Assembly (NCBI GenBank): GCA_037179515.1
Contig: JAXCGZ010007560.1
Span: forward strand, 1-64,000
Direction: 5' to 3'
Source: Halocaridina rubra
Lineage: Eukaryota > Arthropoda > Malacostraca > Decapoda > Atyidae
DNA length: 64,000 nucleotides
The notes under the pieces were generated by a model. That model did not search any database and had not been told where the DNA came from. It saw only the letters and a list, made by a program, of their open reading frames with translations. Made by a program: the position numbers and the translations under genes. Every line of letters begins with the position of its first letter. The stretch's first letter is position 1. Below are positions 11,967-24,599 of the stretch, piece after piece.

Positions 11967-12921
11967 AACCACCAATATATAGCCGAGTTCGTTGCTTAGG
12001 AGAAATCCGCAAGGGAATATGATACTAACTTCATTACTTGTTAACCATTCAATTGGGACTGAATTGTATAGAGAAGTTAAGTGATATGGAAGTGTGATGA
12101 GAGTACTTGCATTACTTGGCATTTTTTGCTAGATTATACAAACAGATATTATTAGCTGTTTCGAAAAATAGATAAAAAGAGAAAATCTTAGTTCCACAGC
12201 TACAAAAGGTAGTTTGTTATGGAAATAGTGTCACCTCTACAGCCTATGTATCAAGGTGCAACTGCTATATTCAAAGCTTAATACATCCAGGTTAAAATAA
12301 AATATCTTGTGGAGAGTTTAAATAGTTTGAAGAGACTACAATGATAGACCAGTAAAAATTTATAACCGATAAGGCCACAGGAACTAGCAATAGCATTGGA
12401 TAAAGTTGCAACAAACTGCACACATTTTATCAAATGAAAATTACTTTTACTGTACATAGTGTAAAAGATTTAAAATACTGCAAAACATTCAGCAATGAAA
12501 TAATTAAGCTTGCAATAACAACAGAATTTGCAGATGTGAAAGACAGTTTGTATGGTGTTACCGTCACACTTCATAGAACTTATCTATGAGGTACTAATTA
12601 ATGCAAAGGAATTGTGTGAGCTTCAGCTGCAAATTACCAGTCAGTTAGGCGAGGCTATATCTTTACAATAGAGTTGTCAGTTTACACTGACATTTATAGT
12701 TATATTGAGAACATCAATTCTCAAAAGAACGTATGCTCAATCCTCGATTTAACAGACTAATAAGGAGGGTTCTCAGTCTTTAAATCCTATTGTCTGTTGT
12801 CCTGAATTGAGGTCTATAGTGTCAACAGTAACATTATGAAAAAAAAGAGGACTAATCCTTTTAATCAAATGCTACATCAAGTACAAAATCCAATGTGCTA
12901 GTGTAAAACACCTGTGCACTG
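11967..12921. other. Unrecognised AT-rich DNA
   Basis: No coding sequence or known element seen. It lies between the LINE A1 tail and the TTAA that marks the piggyBac end. Confidence 0.5.
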
Positions 12922-14240
12922 TTAACCCATTCCCTGCGGACTGGATAAGGTAAGCCTGTTTCCCAAAGGTCATCTCTGTGGGTTAGCCATATATGGAAAT
13001 TAATAAATTTAACTCAGGTGCTGTTCTCTCTGGTGGTAATTAAATGTAAATCGATATCTGACATTATTTTCAGTCTTTCCATATATGTATCCAGTATTAT
13101 TTCAAGTTGTGGAGTCAGTAATTTTTCATAATATTGAGAGGTGTGGTATGATGATTCGCTCTGAAGCGCAGTAGATCGCTCTCACTGCAGAAGAGGATAG
13201 TGACTTCCATATGATTATATTGAATAATATAGAATGTGATTCTGATGAATTAAATAGTGATGATGAAGGCTAAGACACTGAATGTGATGTTATAGAGGAA
13301 AAAGTATGACAAACTAGTGTGAAAAGTCCGATACATTGAGTTGTGGTGGCAGTGGTGAAACTGCCATTATTGCTGGTGATGATGGAGAACCTGTTGCTAG
13401 CATGAGTGGAATAACTACTTCGATGCCTGTTGTAGATCATGATTCTAGTGCATATGAAAAAGCTGATGATCTTGCAGTACTATGTGCTCACAAATAAGTG
13501 AGGAGGAAGGAGTGGTATCTTTCACCATCATCAAGTAGTAAGTTGGAGATGGAGATGGTTCTCGTTTGAAGCAGGAAAGTGCATCTTTGTCGCACAGAAG
13601 AGTTGAGAATGACAGTGAAGGTTAACTTGACTTGAAGGTGCTGATGATGCATATGACATTTGTAACGTCATAGAAAAAAGCAGGGTCAACCTTCTGCTCG
13701 TGTGAAACGAGTGAAAGTTGTCAGTCAGAGCATATAGGAAGACGGCTGGAGATGAGTGACACACCTCCCTGGCACTGGGAGTTGTTTACAAGATTTTATG
13801 CCAACCAAGTTTTTAATGCAATAGTTCTTCTGGCATTACTAATTCCTGTTCTGTGACAAAAACATCAGAAAAGCCTGCCTATTTCTTAGAGGTTTTTGAA
13901 TCAAATATTATGGATCTGATTGTGACAGAAATAAATCAGTATTACCACTTTCATAGAAAAGGAACCTGACCCTTCAGCCTTAGTCGACTGGCAAGTTTTA
14001 GAAGCACTACAAGAGAGCCATTACGTCTGATAGAAAGACAATTTCCAGAACTTCTTCCACCAACAGAAAATTTACAAAAACCAAGATGTATTTGTCATGT
14101 CTGCAATACTACAACATGAAGACCACACAAAATCAAGAAAACATATTATATGTGCAGGGGGTATGACACAGCTTTGTGTATATCCCCATGTTTCATGGAA
14201 TACCACACAGTCAGATGTTACTAGAATCTAGTCTGGTCAA
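12922..14240 (+). mobile_element. Degenerate piggyBac element (right end not found)
   Basis: A TTAA at 12922-12925 is followed by CCCATTCCCTGCGGACTGG, a plausible piggyBac terminus (TTAA target plus a CCC-starting inverted repeat). The transposase remnant described next lies on the same strand. No second TTAA terminus is evident before the MITE that begins at 14244; the MITE may have inserted into the element, with the remainder to its right (from 15442). Confidence 0.65.
13165..14215 (+). pseudogene. piggyBac transposase remnant with its C-terminal Cys-rich domain
   Basis: The N-terminal part has an acidic stretch (EEDSDFHMIILNNIE, about 13186-13230) as in many piggyBac proteins. The C-terminal part, 14010-14215, reads EPLRLIERQFPELLPPTEN and then a zinc-binding cluster: CICHVCN, an in-frame TGA, YYMCRGYDTALCISPCF and MEYHT. 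The CxxC...C...C..C...H spacing matches the piggyBac C-terminal cross-brace domain. The catalytic DDD domain between about 13500 and 13850 is largely missing or unreadable. It is dead. Confidence 0.75.
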
Positions 14241-14243
14241 GTA

Positions 14244-15439
14244 CACCTAGTTCGCTTTTTACGCGTGTTTATAATCCGCAAAATTGGAATAATGCCCCTA
14301 AAAATAATAGTAAAGAAATACAAAATTCACAAATAATGTCCATGCAAAAAAAAAAAAAATAATAATAATTCATTTTCGTAAATAATCGACCGCCTCGAAA
14401 GGCACTTTTCCGCCATACTCCTCCTTTTCTACTGCTTAATGCGATCGGATATTATGAAGATAATGGAAAATAAACATTAAGAACAAACAGCAAACAAATT
14501 TGCTATATAATATCGTCAGGGAAATAGCATGCGAGGGTGCATCAGCTGATACGGAGGCAGCAAAACGTTTGCAGACAGAGGTTCGTTCTCCCGGATCCTC
14601 CTCCTCTTCTACCGCTTAATGCGATCGGATATTATGAAGAGAATTGAAAAAACATTAAGAACAAACAGCAAATAAACTTGTGATATAATATCGTTAGGGA
14701 AATAGCATGCGAGGGTGCATCAGCTGATAAGGAGGCGGCAAAACGTTTGCAGATAGAGGTTCGTTCTCCCGCATTATCCTCCTCTTCTACTGCTTAGTGC
14801 AATTGGATATTATGAAGAGAATTGAAAAAAAGCATTAAGAACAAACAGCAAACAAACTTGCGATATAATATCATTAGGGAAATAGCGTGCGAGGGTGCAT
14901 CAGCTGATAAGGAGGCGGCAAAACGTTTGCAGATAGAGGTTCGTTCTCCCGCATCCTTCTCCTCTCCTACCGCTTAATGCGATCGGATATTATGAAGAGA
15001 ATGGAAAAAAAGCATTAAGAACAAACAGCAAACAAACTTGCAATATAATATCGTCAGAGAAATAGCTGATACGGAAGCGGCAAAACGTTTGCATCCTCAT
15101 GCTCACTGCCACCATGTATGTCCCAGTGTATGCCTGTTGCCCACTGCATAATCAAGTGCATTCATTTGTTTACTGTACAGTCAATCTGTATATCTTTTAT
15201 ACTGTACACTATTTGTGTGTTAATATAAATAACTACAGGTCTTCCTGCTTTGTTATGTACTTATAAAATATGTTTTACTTATCTTATATCTTTGGTATAG
15301 TGTGTCTATGTACGGTTCTGAAACGTATCTTTGCCCATTATCATTGTTTCTTATGCAAGATGACTCGTTACATTACGCGAAAATTACAATTCGCGGCACT
15401 TCTGATTACCTATTTTCGCGTTATTCTAAGAACTAAGTG
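14244..15439 (+). mobile_element. M2: TA-flanked MITE with internal 180-bp tandem repeats
   Basis: It starts CACCTAGTTCGCTTTTTACG after a TA (14242-14243). On the minus strand from 15439 it starts CACTTAGTTCTTAGAATAAC, and TA follows at 15440-15441. This 1,196-bp element belongs to the same superfamily as M1 but lacks the LINE-derived segment; instead it holds a tandem array. No transposase. The TA duplication suggests a Tc1/mariner/pogo-type mobiliser. Confidence 0.82.
14434..15110. repeat. Tandem array of about 180-bp units inside M2
   Basis: The phrase gcttaatgcgatcggatatt (with small changes) starts at 14434, 14614, 14792 and 14972, giving periods of 180, 178 and 180 bp. Each unit also contains aacattaagaacaaacagca, gcatcagctgata and caaaacgtttgcaga. 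The last unit is shortened. Confidence 0.92.
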
Positions 15440-15441
15440 TA

Positions 15442-15790
<349 letters not shown>

Positions 15791-15807
15791 GTAAACCTTC
15801 ACTGTAT

Positions 15808-15956
<149 letters not shown>

Positions 15957-16129
15957 TAAACCCTCACTATATCGCGGTTCACCTTTCTTGAATTCAGTGC
16001 ATCGCAGTTTTTTTTTGGCGAGCTTTTTTTTTTTCTGGTTATATGCGAGAATATTAAAATTTTCAGTATTTTCATTATTTTATTGAAAATTTTTTTTTTC
16101 CATATATGATAAAAAAAAGGTATTTCCCA

Positions 16130-16770
16130 TCCTAAGAATAATAAAATAGTAAAAAACATAAATTTAAACATGTAACTTTGCACCATAGAAAGTACGATAC
16201 CGGTATTGATGTTTCGGAAAAGGCAAAGGGTTGCACCTATGTGAGCTAGCACATATTAAAATTTCCAGTATTTTCAATATTTAATTGATAAAAAAAAGTA
16301 TTTCCTAGCCTAAGAATAATAAAACAGTAAGAAATAGTAAAAAACATAAATTTAAACTTGTAACACAGTATTGCATCACGTAAAATACGATACCTGTTTT
16401 GGCGTTTCGGAAAACGAAAAAATAGTAAAGAATAAAACAGTAAAAGATAGTAAAAACCATAAATTTAAACACAACTCTGCACCATAGAAAGTACAGTACC
16501 GGTATATTGGCGTTTCGGAAAATGCAAAGGGTCGCACCTCCGTGAGCTAGTACATACTAAAATTTCCAGTATTTTCATTATTTTATGGATAGAAAAAGTA
16601 TTTTGTAGCCTGAGAATAATAAAACAGTAAAAAATAGTAAAACACATAAATTTAAACATGTAATTCACAGTATTGCACCATATAAAATACTGTACGATAG
16701 CGTATACTGTATTGGCGTCATGGGAAACGCAAAGGGTTGCACCTACGTGAGATAGTACATGGGATGCTAT
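16130..16770 (+). repeat. Imperfect tandem blocks in the Tigger 5' leader
   Basis: Blocks containing agtaaaaaacataaatttaa, a cac(c/g)ata-type phrase, gtttcgg(a)aaa and gcaaagggt(t/c)gcacct recur from about 16137, 16320, 16427 and 16616. They also occur, inverted, in the related element at 31551-32578, so they are ancestral to the family and might act as transposase-binding or promoter sequence; that role is inference. Confidence 0.7.
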
Positions 16771-16972
16771 TGGCTGATGGGTGGGAGCCAACGAATCACA
16801 GAATTGTTTTTCTGTATGTTATGTATCATGGGGTCTGATTGACTTTTTGATTGAAGCTTCATTCTCCCAGCATCTTCCATGGTCTCACCTCACCTGCTCA
16901 GTCTACTCACGTGTGCACCGTTCGCATTGTGCTTTTTAATACGTTGTGCTTGTGATTATTTCAACCTCTGCA

Positions 16973-18700
16973 ATGCCTCCCAAGCATCCTTCATCTTCTA
17001 CAGCTTCTGGTAGTAAGCCTAAGTGGCAGAGGAAGATGTTGACCATAACAGAAAAGGTAATACTGTTAGATATGCTGAAGGAAGGAAGAAGGTTTGCGGA
17101 TGCTGGCCGCCATTTCGGCATCAACAAATATACTGTTCAATACATCAGAAAGGACGAGGCAAATATCAGGAAAACAGCAACTATTACTTTTAGTGAAACA
17201 GCGAAGAGGGTAGTACACCCTGCAATAAGATAATAGTGCGAATGGAATCTGCTTTGGCCCTGTGAATTGCTGATTGCAGGAAGAAGAACATCAGCATAGA
17301 CACCAATATCATACAAACAAAGGTGAAGAAGCTGTACGAGACATTCGCTGCAAAGGAACCCGACGACGGCAGTGGCGACCGTGAGGAAGAGGAGAGAGAA
17401 GATATCGACAACCCACAACCAGGACCCTCCAGCGATTCTCCACCGAGGACACTATCGTTCGTTGCAAGCAAGGGATGGTTCGCCAAATTTCATAAAACGC
17501 TTTGGCCTAAAGAGCGTTTCAGTGCATGACGAAGCTGCCTCTGCAAATACAGCTGCATCTGAAGAATATGTAAAGAACAACTTCAAGAAAATTATCGCTA
17601 AGGGCGAGTATGCTCCTGAGCAACTATTTAACATGGATGAGACTGGGTTATATTGGAATAGAATGCCGTCTCACACTTTTCTCCTCAAGGTAGAAGCTAA
17701 AGCCCCAGGATTTAAAGCGCACAAAGACCGCATTACCCTCGTCATGTGCGGGAGTGCTGCGGGCTTCATTTTAAAGCCCGGGCTTATCTACAAGTCTAAG
17801 AACCCTAGGGCTTTAAAGAATAAAACAAGAATCTGCTGCCAGTGTAATGTATGCATAACCCTAAGGCCTGGATCACAAAAAGCCTCACATCTTACTGGTT
17901 TCACCAATGCTTTATCCCTCAGGTCAAAGTTTATCTTTGCGGAGAAGGGCCTTGAATTTAAAGTCCTTCTTTTGATGGATAATGCTGGTGGCCATGCAAC
18001 TGACCTCCAATATGACAGTGTTCAAGTAGAGTTCCTACCACCGAATATGACATCACTGATTCAGCCTATGGATCAAGGTGTTATTCATGCGGTCAAGGCC
18101 CTTTACACCCGAAATGCCCTGGCGAACCTGGCTGAATCCATGGATGCGGACAAAGAATTCTCAATGAAGACATACTGGCGTAATTACATGATTGCTACAT
18201 GCCTTCAGAATAATCAGAATGCAGTCAAAGAGATGAAACCGGCCACAATCAATGCCAACTGGAAGAAACTGTGGCTCGAAGTCATTTATGACTACAAGGG
18301 ATTCGCTCCTGACAAAGTGCATAACTCGGCACTTGCGAGAACTGTGAAGTTGGTTGCATTTCTAGGAGGAGAAGCCTTTAAAGATATGACTCACGAAGAC
18401 ATGAATGAACTGATCGACTGCCACTCGCAGCCTTTGACTGACGAAGACTTGGAGGAAATGACAAACTCAGTGAGCGAAGAAGAGGAAGAAGAACAACAGA
18501 GGAACGCACGAAGAAATCGAAGAACCTGGCTTACACTCAAACATCCGCCAGCCATGTATGCCATTGTGGAAGAACTCCAACAGCTGTCGCAAAAGCATGA
18601 CGATAATATGGTTTGTGCGGTGCACTTCTGCAATATTATCGACGATGCCATGACTCCTTACAAGACCATCTTCGCACAGAAGAAGAAACAGCAACAGTAA
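16973..18700 (+). pseudogene. Tigger/pogo transposase, nearly intact
   Basis: The chosen start is MPPKHPSSSTASG at 16973; an upstream in-frame ATG at 16946 is not family-like. The deletion derivative at 31978 (minus) begins with the same MPPKHPSSS. Domains: an N-terminal CENP-B/Psq-type helix-turn-helix (about 17040-17160, KVILLDMLKEGRR...FGINKYTV); the second DNA-binding part ending SFVASKGWFAKFHK; then the DDE core with LFNMDETGLYW (about 17626), LLLMDNAGGHATD (about 17970) and LPPNMTSLIQPMDQGVI (about 18038-18085). All three catalytic Asp remain. FSMKTYWRNYMI, TINANWKKLW and an acidic EEEEEEQQ tail follow. Defects are a frame change near 17230, a TGA near 17260 and a frame change near 17500; from there to 18700 it is open. 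Confidence 0.92.
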
Positions 18701-19002
18701 CTCCCCATTACCATGTTCTTCTCTCGCAAAAAGCAGTCCTAAAGCTGTCATTGGCTATGGAGTATGTACACGTCATTTTCACCCTCATTCATGGTAAGCT
18801 TACCTATCACGTTCATATAAATTTACGCTTGCACGCTGTTATTAATAACGTAAATTGTGGTTTGTTAACAGTGCAGGGAGGGTTTATACAGTAAAGGTAA
18901 AAATAAATATAAAATACCTATGTATATATGGTGCTCCTACTTCGCGGTTTTCACCTATCGCGGCCAGTCCCGAACCGAACCCCCGCGATAAACGAGGGAG
19001 CA

Positions 19003-19310
<308 letters not shown>

Positions 19311-19339
19311 ACCCCAACTACAACTACAAAATTATATTT

Positions 19340-19760
<421 letters not shown>

Positions 19761-19867
19761 TCAAAAAGTCACTATGGCTTGGTACTGTGATCACTGCCAC
19801 CACACACCTGGTATCCACCATAAATAGTGATAAATGGATAAATAAGTAATAAATTAATAAATTGAAT

Positions 19868-19967
19868 AAATAGAGAGAGAGTCATAAATCATTGTTTTAT
19901 AAGTATAACTAGGACCTATGAGACAAAGTCACTCCATTAAGGGTGAAAATCCCAGTCAGAAAGTAGT
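19868..19967 (+). repeat. Third copy of the GA-microsatellite-linked repeat
   Basis: It starts tagagagagagtcataaatc and continues cattgtt...aagggtgaaaatccc, paralleling 19681-19760. The copy is interrupted at 19968 by the BEL/Pao element and resumes at 26805 (tatgtc...ctgatcaccaccaccacaca), which lines up with ctgtgatcactgccaccaca at about 19785 in the previous copy. Confidence 0.75.
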
Positions 19968-21034
19968 TGTCTTGAATATATTTCAAGACAGTTTATTTCT
20001 ACATACATTACGTAAGTGTTGTTTTGTATATAGTTTCGTTTATTGTAACGTAAGTGCATGAATGTATACTTTTGACTTAGTATGTGTACTTATTAATTTC
20101 TATCATGTATGCACGTATATTCGTATGTATAATGTGTAGTTTATTATGGAGACTGGCTGTAGAAGACTTGGAGAAAGGAATGTTAGTCACTAATGGATTT
20201 TAGCCATTAACCTTTCACCTCCTTTATAACGCTTATTGCATCGCCTCTTTGAACAAAGAACCGTTGTAAGCAAATCATAACTCAACTTAGTCCTAGTATC
20301 AAGGACCCCGACAAACTAGAGGAGTTTGTGAGACTTTCTTAAAAAAGGTTAGTTGCTGTCGTGAGATGCTATGAGGCACTCATTTTTACTGTGTTTATTG
20401 ACAGTACTTATAAGTTTATTCTTAGTTGTCCTCGTGAGATGCCACGAGACACTCATGTTTGTGACGTAATTATAATGCGTGAAAGCAGTCGTAATTAATA
20501 TTTATGAAGTACATTTGCTACCGTGATTATTGATGGTGCATATTTGGCCCACAAAAAGTTTGTTGTTCTCGTGGGGCATTACAAGACACTCAGCTAGAAG
20601 AACGTGATAGATATGCGTGGCTCAGAAGAAGATTCGGAGTCCCGTGATTGCTGACGACATCAGGGTTTTCCGGATAGATAAGTACAGATGTAACTTATTT
20701 CTAACAATATTTATAACTACGTGTGAGGGACAGAATGAGCTCATTTAATTGAACACTCGTAGGTAGAATGTATATTGGAAAATTTATTATTATGTATGAG
20801 GAAGTTTTAATTTAAGGTGAGGAGAGTTTATTTAAATATTCACATATCAGCGGTTCATAAACCCCTTTATAAAATATTTGCATGTATGTCTATGCATGTA
20901 ATATTAATTATATTCTATTGGTAGAGGATTTAATGTTGAGATCGTGGTAGGCCTCTACTGAAGCCGTGTCAGGATTTCCGAATTTAGGGGGTTATAAGAT
21001 CGAATGGTAAATAACACACAGGAAATCCTCCACA
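19968..21034 (+). repeat. BEL/Pao 5' LTR, 1,067 bp
   Basis: From TGTCTTGAAT to TCCTCCACA. The right boundary is set by three facts: the same CCACA is followed by the GTAGT target duplication at the far end of the element, the LTR ends in CA, and a tRNA primer site starts 6 bp later. Confidence 0.88.
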
Positions 21035-21039
21035 GCTTT

Positions 21040-21058
21040 TGGTCCTTCGAACCGGATG
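21040..21058 (+). other. BEL/Pao primer-binding site, tRNA-Tyr type
   Basis: TGGTCCTTCGAACCGGATG lies 5 bp after the LTR. It is complementary to the 3' end of animal tRNA-Tyr as I remember it (acceptor ...CTCGAAGGA-CCA), with about one mismatch. The tRNA assignment rests on memory of that sequence. Confidence 0.7.
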
Positions 21059-21756
21059 AGAATTGGTGTGGTAACGGTGAAAATAGTGTAAATTTTAGAT
21101 AAACTCCCTCCTTGTAAGAAGTTAGCGTAAAACTCTACGGTTAAAATCATCCAACTTTCAGCAAAAAAAAAAAAGGGGGGAGCATTGCATGTATTTGCAT
21201 GAATATTGCAAATATACCTTTGAAATTTAAGTGGTTGTTGAAATAAATAAGAGAATCTTCTTCCCGCATGGATAAAGCGTTTCTCTATCTGTGGAAACGA
21301 AATAAACTTTCGTAGTTGAGTGTCCATTAAGTAATTTGCATATTCGTACCCAATTTCGGCTGGGTGAACAGTGGTTTTTAGGGATTTGTGTGTTTACATA
21401 TTTCCCATTTAACGATGTCTAGAATGTCGTATTGATTCCTTTGTTTACGTAAATAAACAGAAGGTAGTGACCCACCTACTGCTAGGTGCACAGTGTCGTT
21501 TATTAGAGGAACAGTGTGGTTTCCATTACATTTTCCATTTACTGTTGCTGACTTAACAGTGTCGTTTAATTGATGAAAAGTGTGTTTTACACTTTGAGGA
21601 TTGGCGTCATAATTGACGGAATTAAATAGCTGTATGTTATTATCTTGAAATTTTGGAAGATTGTCCTTTGATACTCTTTACAGAGTGATTGTTCGTTGCA
21701 GTGTGGATGCATAAAGAAGATCGTGGATTCTTTGATGATAAAATTGCATCAACTAT

Positions 21757-24063
21757 TTGTTTGTTGTTTTATGTTCTATTTGCTTTCTCAATATGTCGGT
21801 TAAACCTGAGGCATTAAAACGCCTTCGGGAATTGATTCAATGTGATTGTGTTCAGTGTCAAACAGAACTTGCCAAAGATGATGAGACATTTGTTCTTACT
21901 TATTTAGAAAGATATCATCATACGCTAACAGAAAGATTCGGAAGATATGATAGGAAATATGAAGAATATATCGAGGCTAAGCCCCTTAAAAAGGATTCTG
22001 AAGAGGAGGATACAGAACATGACAATCTAGCTGAAACAGTAAATAATATTAGCTTAGCTGTCCTAGAACGGATTCGTAAGTTAGGAACTATGAAGAGTAC
22101 TAGAGCTCCTAGTTCTGAGAGTTCAAGCCTCCCCAGTGGGCAACCCACACCTAAATTTCCTGAAGTAAAAATACCACAGTTCTCTGGAAGCTATGATGAA
22201 TGGAACGAATTTTGGGATACGTTTGATAGTTTAGTACATAGTACTTCTATGGCAACTATGACAGAGTTTCCCATCCTAAGAAATGCCCTTAAAGGAGATG
22301 CAAAAGACACCATAAAGGGATATCCTGTTGCTAGTGAGAGTTATGACGAGTGCATTCAACAGCTACAAGCTGTTTATGCCAGCAAGGACAGGATTGTGCG
22401 AACTTTAATGAGGAAATTAGTAAAAATACCAACTCCCTCTTCTAATTATTCATCACTTTTTAAGTTCAAGCAGGAAGTAGAAGCCATTACTCGAAGTCTG
22501 AAAAATTATACAGACATGAAGAACACTGATTGGGTGTTTTCAGAACTTGTGATAATGAAATTATCAGAAGATGTAGAGAACTGGGTTAGCATGAAAATAG
22601 ACACAAAATATCCTACATTCGAAACCCTCTTGAAGGAACTGGGAAAATATGTATATTATATAGAAGACAACTTCACTAAAGATAACACAAAGGGAGAGAT
22701 CCAAACCTCTCAGAGAGATGAGACCCAGTCCTATAAAAGGAATGTGGGTAGTTATGGTACTACTACAAAGGTAGTAAATAGTAAAACAGAATGTGTATTC
22801 TGTGGTTTGCAAGGTCATAAGTCTGAACAGTGTAATAAAGTAGTTAGTATAAACGAACGCAGAGACAAATTGAGAGACAATAACAAATGTCTGAGATGTA
22901 CTCAGTCAGGGCGTTATGCAAATGAATGTTACACTCAGTTAAACTGTAAGAAGTGTAAGAAAAATGGTCATCATGCAGCCTTGTGTTATGAACCAGAGTC
23001 AAAATTTCGTAGAAGGTTTGAAGAACCTACATTTCTGAATGACCAGTCAGGAAATGGTTCAAATTTATATGAGTCAAGCAATGAGCAAGAACATTCTGAC
23101 TCAGTAAAGGACAAAAAACATGTTGGTGTGATGACTATGAAGGCAGTGTAAAGGCAAATGGTGAAGCCGAGTTTACCTTCATGTGTTCTGCCTACTGCAA
23201 GTGGAAAAATAAGCAGCTCAAAGGGAAATCTTTGGGTAAATACTAGGTTATTCTTTGATACAGGTTCCCAGTGTTCCTTTATAACTAGGAAATTAGCTGA
23301 AAGGCTTAAATTAAGCCCAGAAGATGAAATGTCTCTTGGTATTAATGCATTTCGTTCTGAGACAAAGAAAGGAAGTTTTCCTGTTGTAAATGTAGTTATC
23401 AAATTGGGGAAAAGAAGAGCCAGAGTTAAATTACTCGTAGTTGATGACATGGTAATTAGCTTCCACACTCCAGGACTAGCAAAGGCTGCATATGTGTTAA
23501 AGTCTAATGGTCACAAGTTGGCCGATGAAGATATTGATAATGATGTACTTGATAACATTGGCATTGTTATTGGTGCCTTACATTTTAGTCAGTTTGTTAG
23601 TGGTATTAACAAGTGGGATGTCTATACTTTGATGGAAACACCAGGTGGTGTCATGTTGTATGGCCATATTCCTCGTGATACTCAACATGGATCCAGTAGT
23701 GTACAAAACCAACTTGTTATGCGAGTAGGAACACAGTTATTGTCTACTACGACCCAAGAGTTGATTGAAGAGGCCATAGTGCCTGTTAATAAGTTGTTGA
23801 TTGCAGAGGCCATAGAGCCTGTTTATAAGTTGTTGATTGAGAAGGCCATAGAGCCTGTTAATAAGTTGTGGGAGCCAGAGAGTATTGGAGTAAAGCAAGA
23901 AGTGCATTACGAAGATAAAACTACACTTAAATGTTTTACAGAATTCTGTTCCCTTGAAGCCTATCCACACTCCTCTCCTACACAATTTTCAGAGTGCCTT
24001 TGGACAAATGATGTCTCTAATAGAACAGTTGGAGGAGATATTGGAGAATGTTCATGTAAGTAA
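21757..24063 (+). pseudogene. BEL/Pao Gag-protease polyprotein with one in-frame stop
   Basis: The frame opens at 21757; the more family-like start is MSVKPEALKRLREL at 21793. A Gag region (DUF1759-like) with PEVKIPQFSGSYDEWNEFWD at about 22160-22215 is followed by paired Cys/His knuckles: CVFCGLQGHKSEQC at about 22795, then CLRC and CKKCKKNGHHAALC (22890-22990). A TAA at 23149-23151 breaks the frame, which continues in phase into an aspartic protease (DUF1758-type): LFFDTGSQCSFITRKLAERL at about 23250, with the catalytic DTGS intact. The next part has three tandem 12-residue repeats. Retroelement Gag packages RNA and the protease matures it. The stop could be mutation or readthrough; mutation is simpler. 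Confidence 0.9.
23761..23868 (+). repeat. 36-bp tandem repeat x3 within BEL/Pao pol
   Basis: Units start ttgattgaagaggccatag (23761), ttgattgcagaggccatag (23797) and ttgattgagaaggccatag (23833). They encode three copies of L-I-x-x-A-I-x-P-V-x-K-L, in frame, between the protease and the RT remnant. Confidence 0.9.
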
Positions 24064-24550
24064 TTTGTTGGATGCTTGTACCAGAGAAGAGAAACAGTTT
24101 GATGTATACAATACTGCAGATGTAGAGTGGGCAAAGGCCGAAATATCACTGCAAGCATGGAATTCAAACAATGCAAGACTTCAAAGGGTACTGGATCAGT
24201 GCCTTTCTGAAAAATCTAGATCTCCTAAAGAAACAATCTTTAGTTTAATCTGGAATGTTAATACAGACAAGTTGTCTTTGAAAAGTCTGAAGGCTAGAGA
24301 AAATGTGTTGACTAAGCAAAAACTTCTGTCACTGGTGGGTATATTTTTGGACCCCTTAGGTCTAATATCACCCTTACTAAGAAGAGGGAAAATTCTTATT
24401 CAGAGAGCTTGGTCTGAAAAGCTCTCATGGGAATATCTGTTGTCAGAAGTATACAAAGAGGAATCATCAATTTATGAAAGATCTGAATGTCAAGCTGCCC
24501 AAAGGGTTGAAGAATTGTGGGCACACTTCATCATAGATGATAAATTGTAG
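23954..24550 (+). pseudogene. BEL/Pao RT thumb and Pao-domain remnant
   Basis: In a different frame from the protease. ILENVHVSNLLDACTREEKQ and SLQAWNSNNARLQ correspond to sequence just after the YVDD box in BEL/Pao enzymes, and LLSLVGIFLDPLGLISPLL is the hallmark of the Pao domain. The RT palm with its catalytic aspartates is absent: about 600 bp is deleted near 24000-24030. The frame stops at 24550, and RNase H and integrase are missing. It has no enzymatic function. Confidence 0.87.
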
Positions 24551-24599
24551 TACTGATAGGGGAGACCCCCCATTTTTCCTTTTTTGGAGGGGCCCAGGA
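24551..24599 (+). other. Polypurine-tract region before the BEL 3' LTR
   Basis: The run ttttttggaggggcccagga precedes the 3' LTR start TGTCTTG (24600). The G-rich ggagggg is a reasonable plus-strand primer. Confidence 0.5.

Noticed and set aside
14434..15110. CRISPR-like array
   Set aside because: The 180-bp units are directly tandem with no repeat/spacer alternation, the DNA is eukaryotic, and the array lies in a MITE.
20992..21327. Minus-strand ORF of 111 aa
   Set aside because: It overlaps the BEL/Pao LTR end, primer site and leader; no motif; a shadow of plus-strand retroelement sequence.
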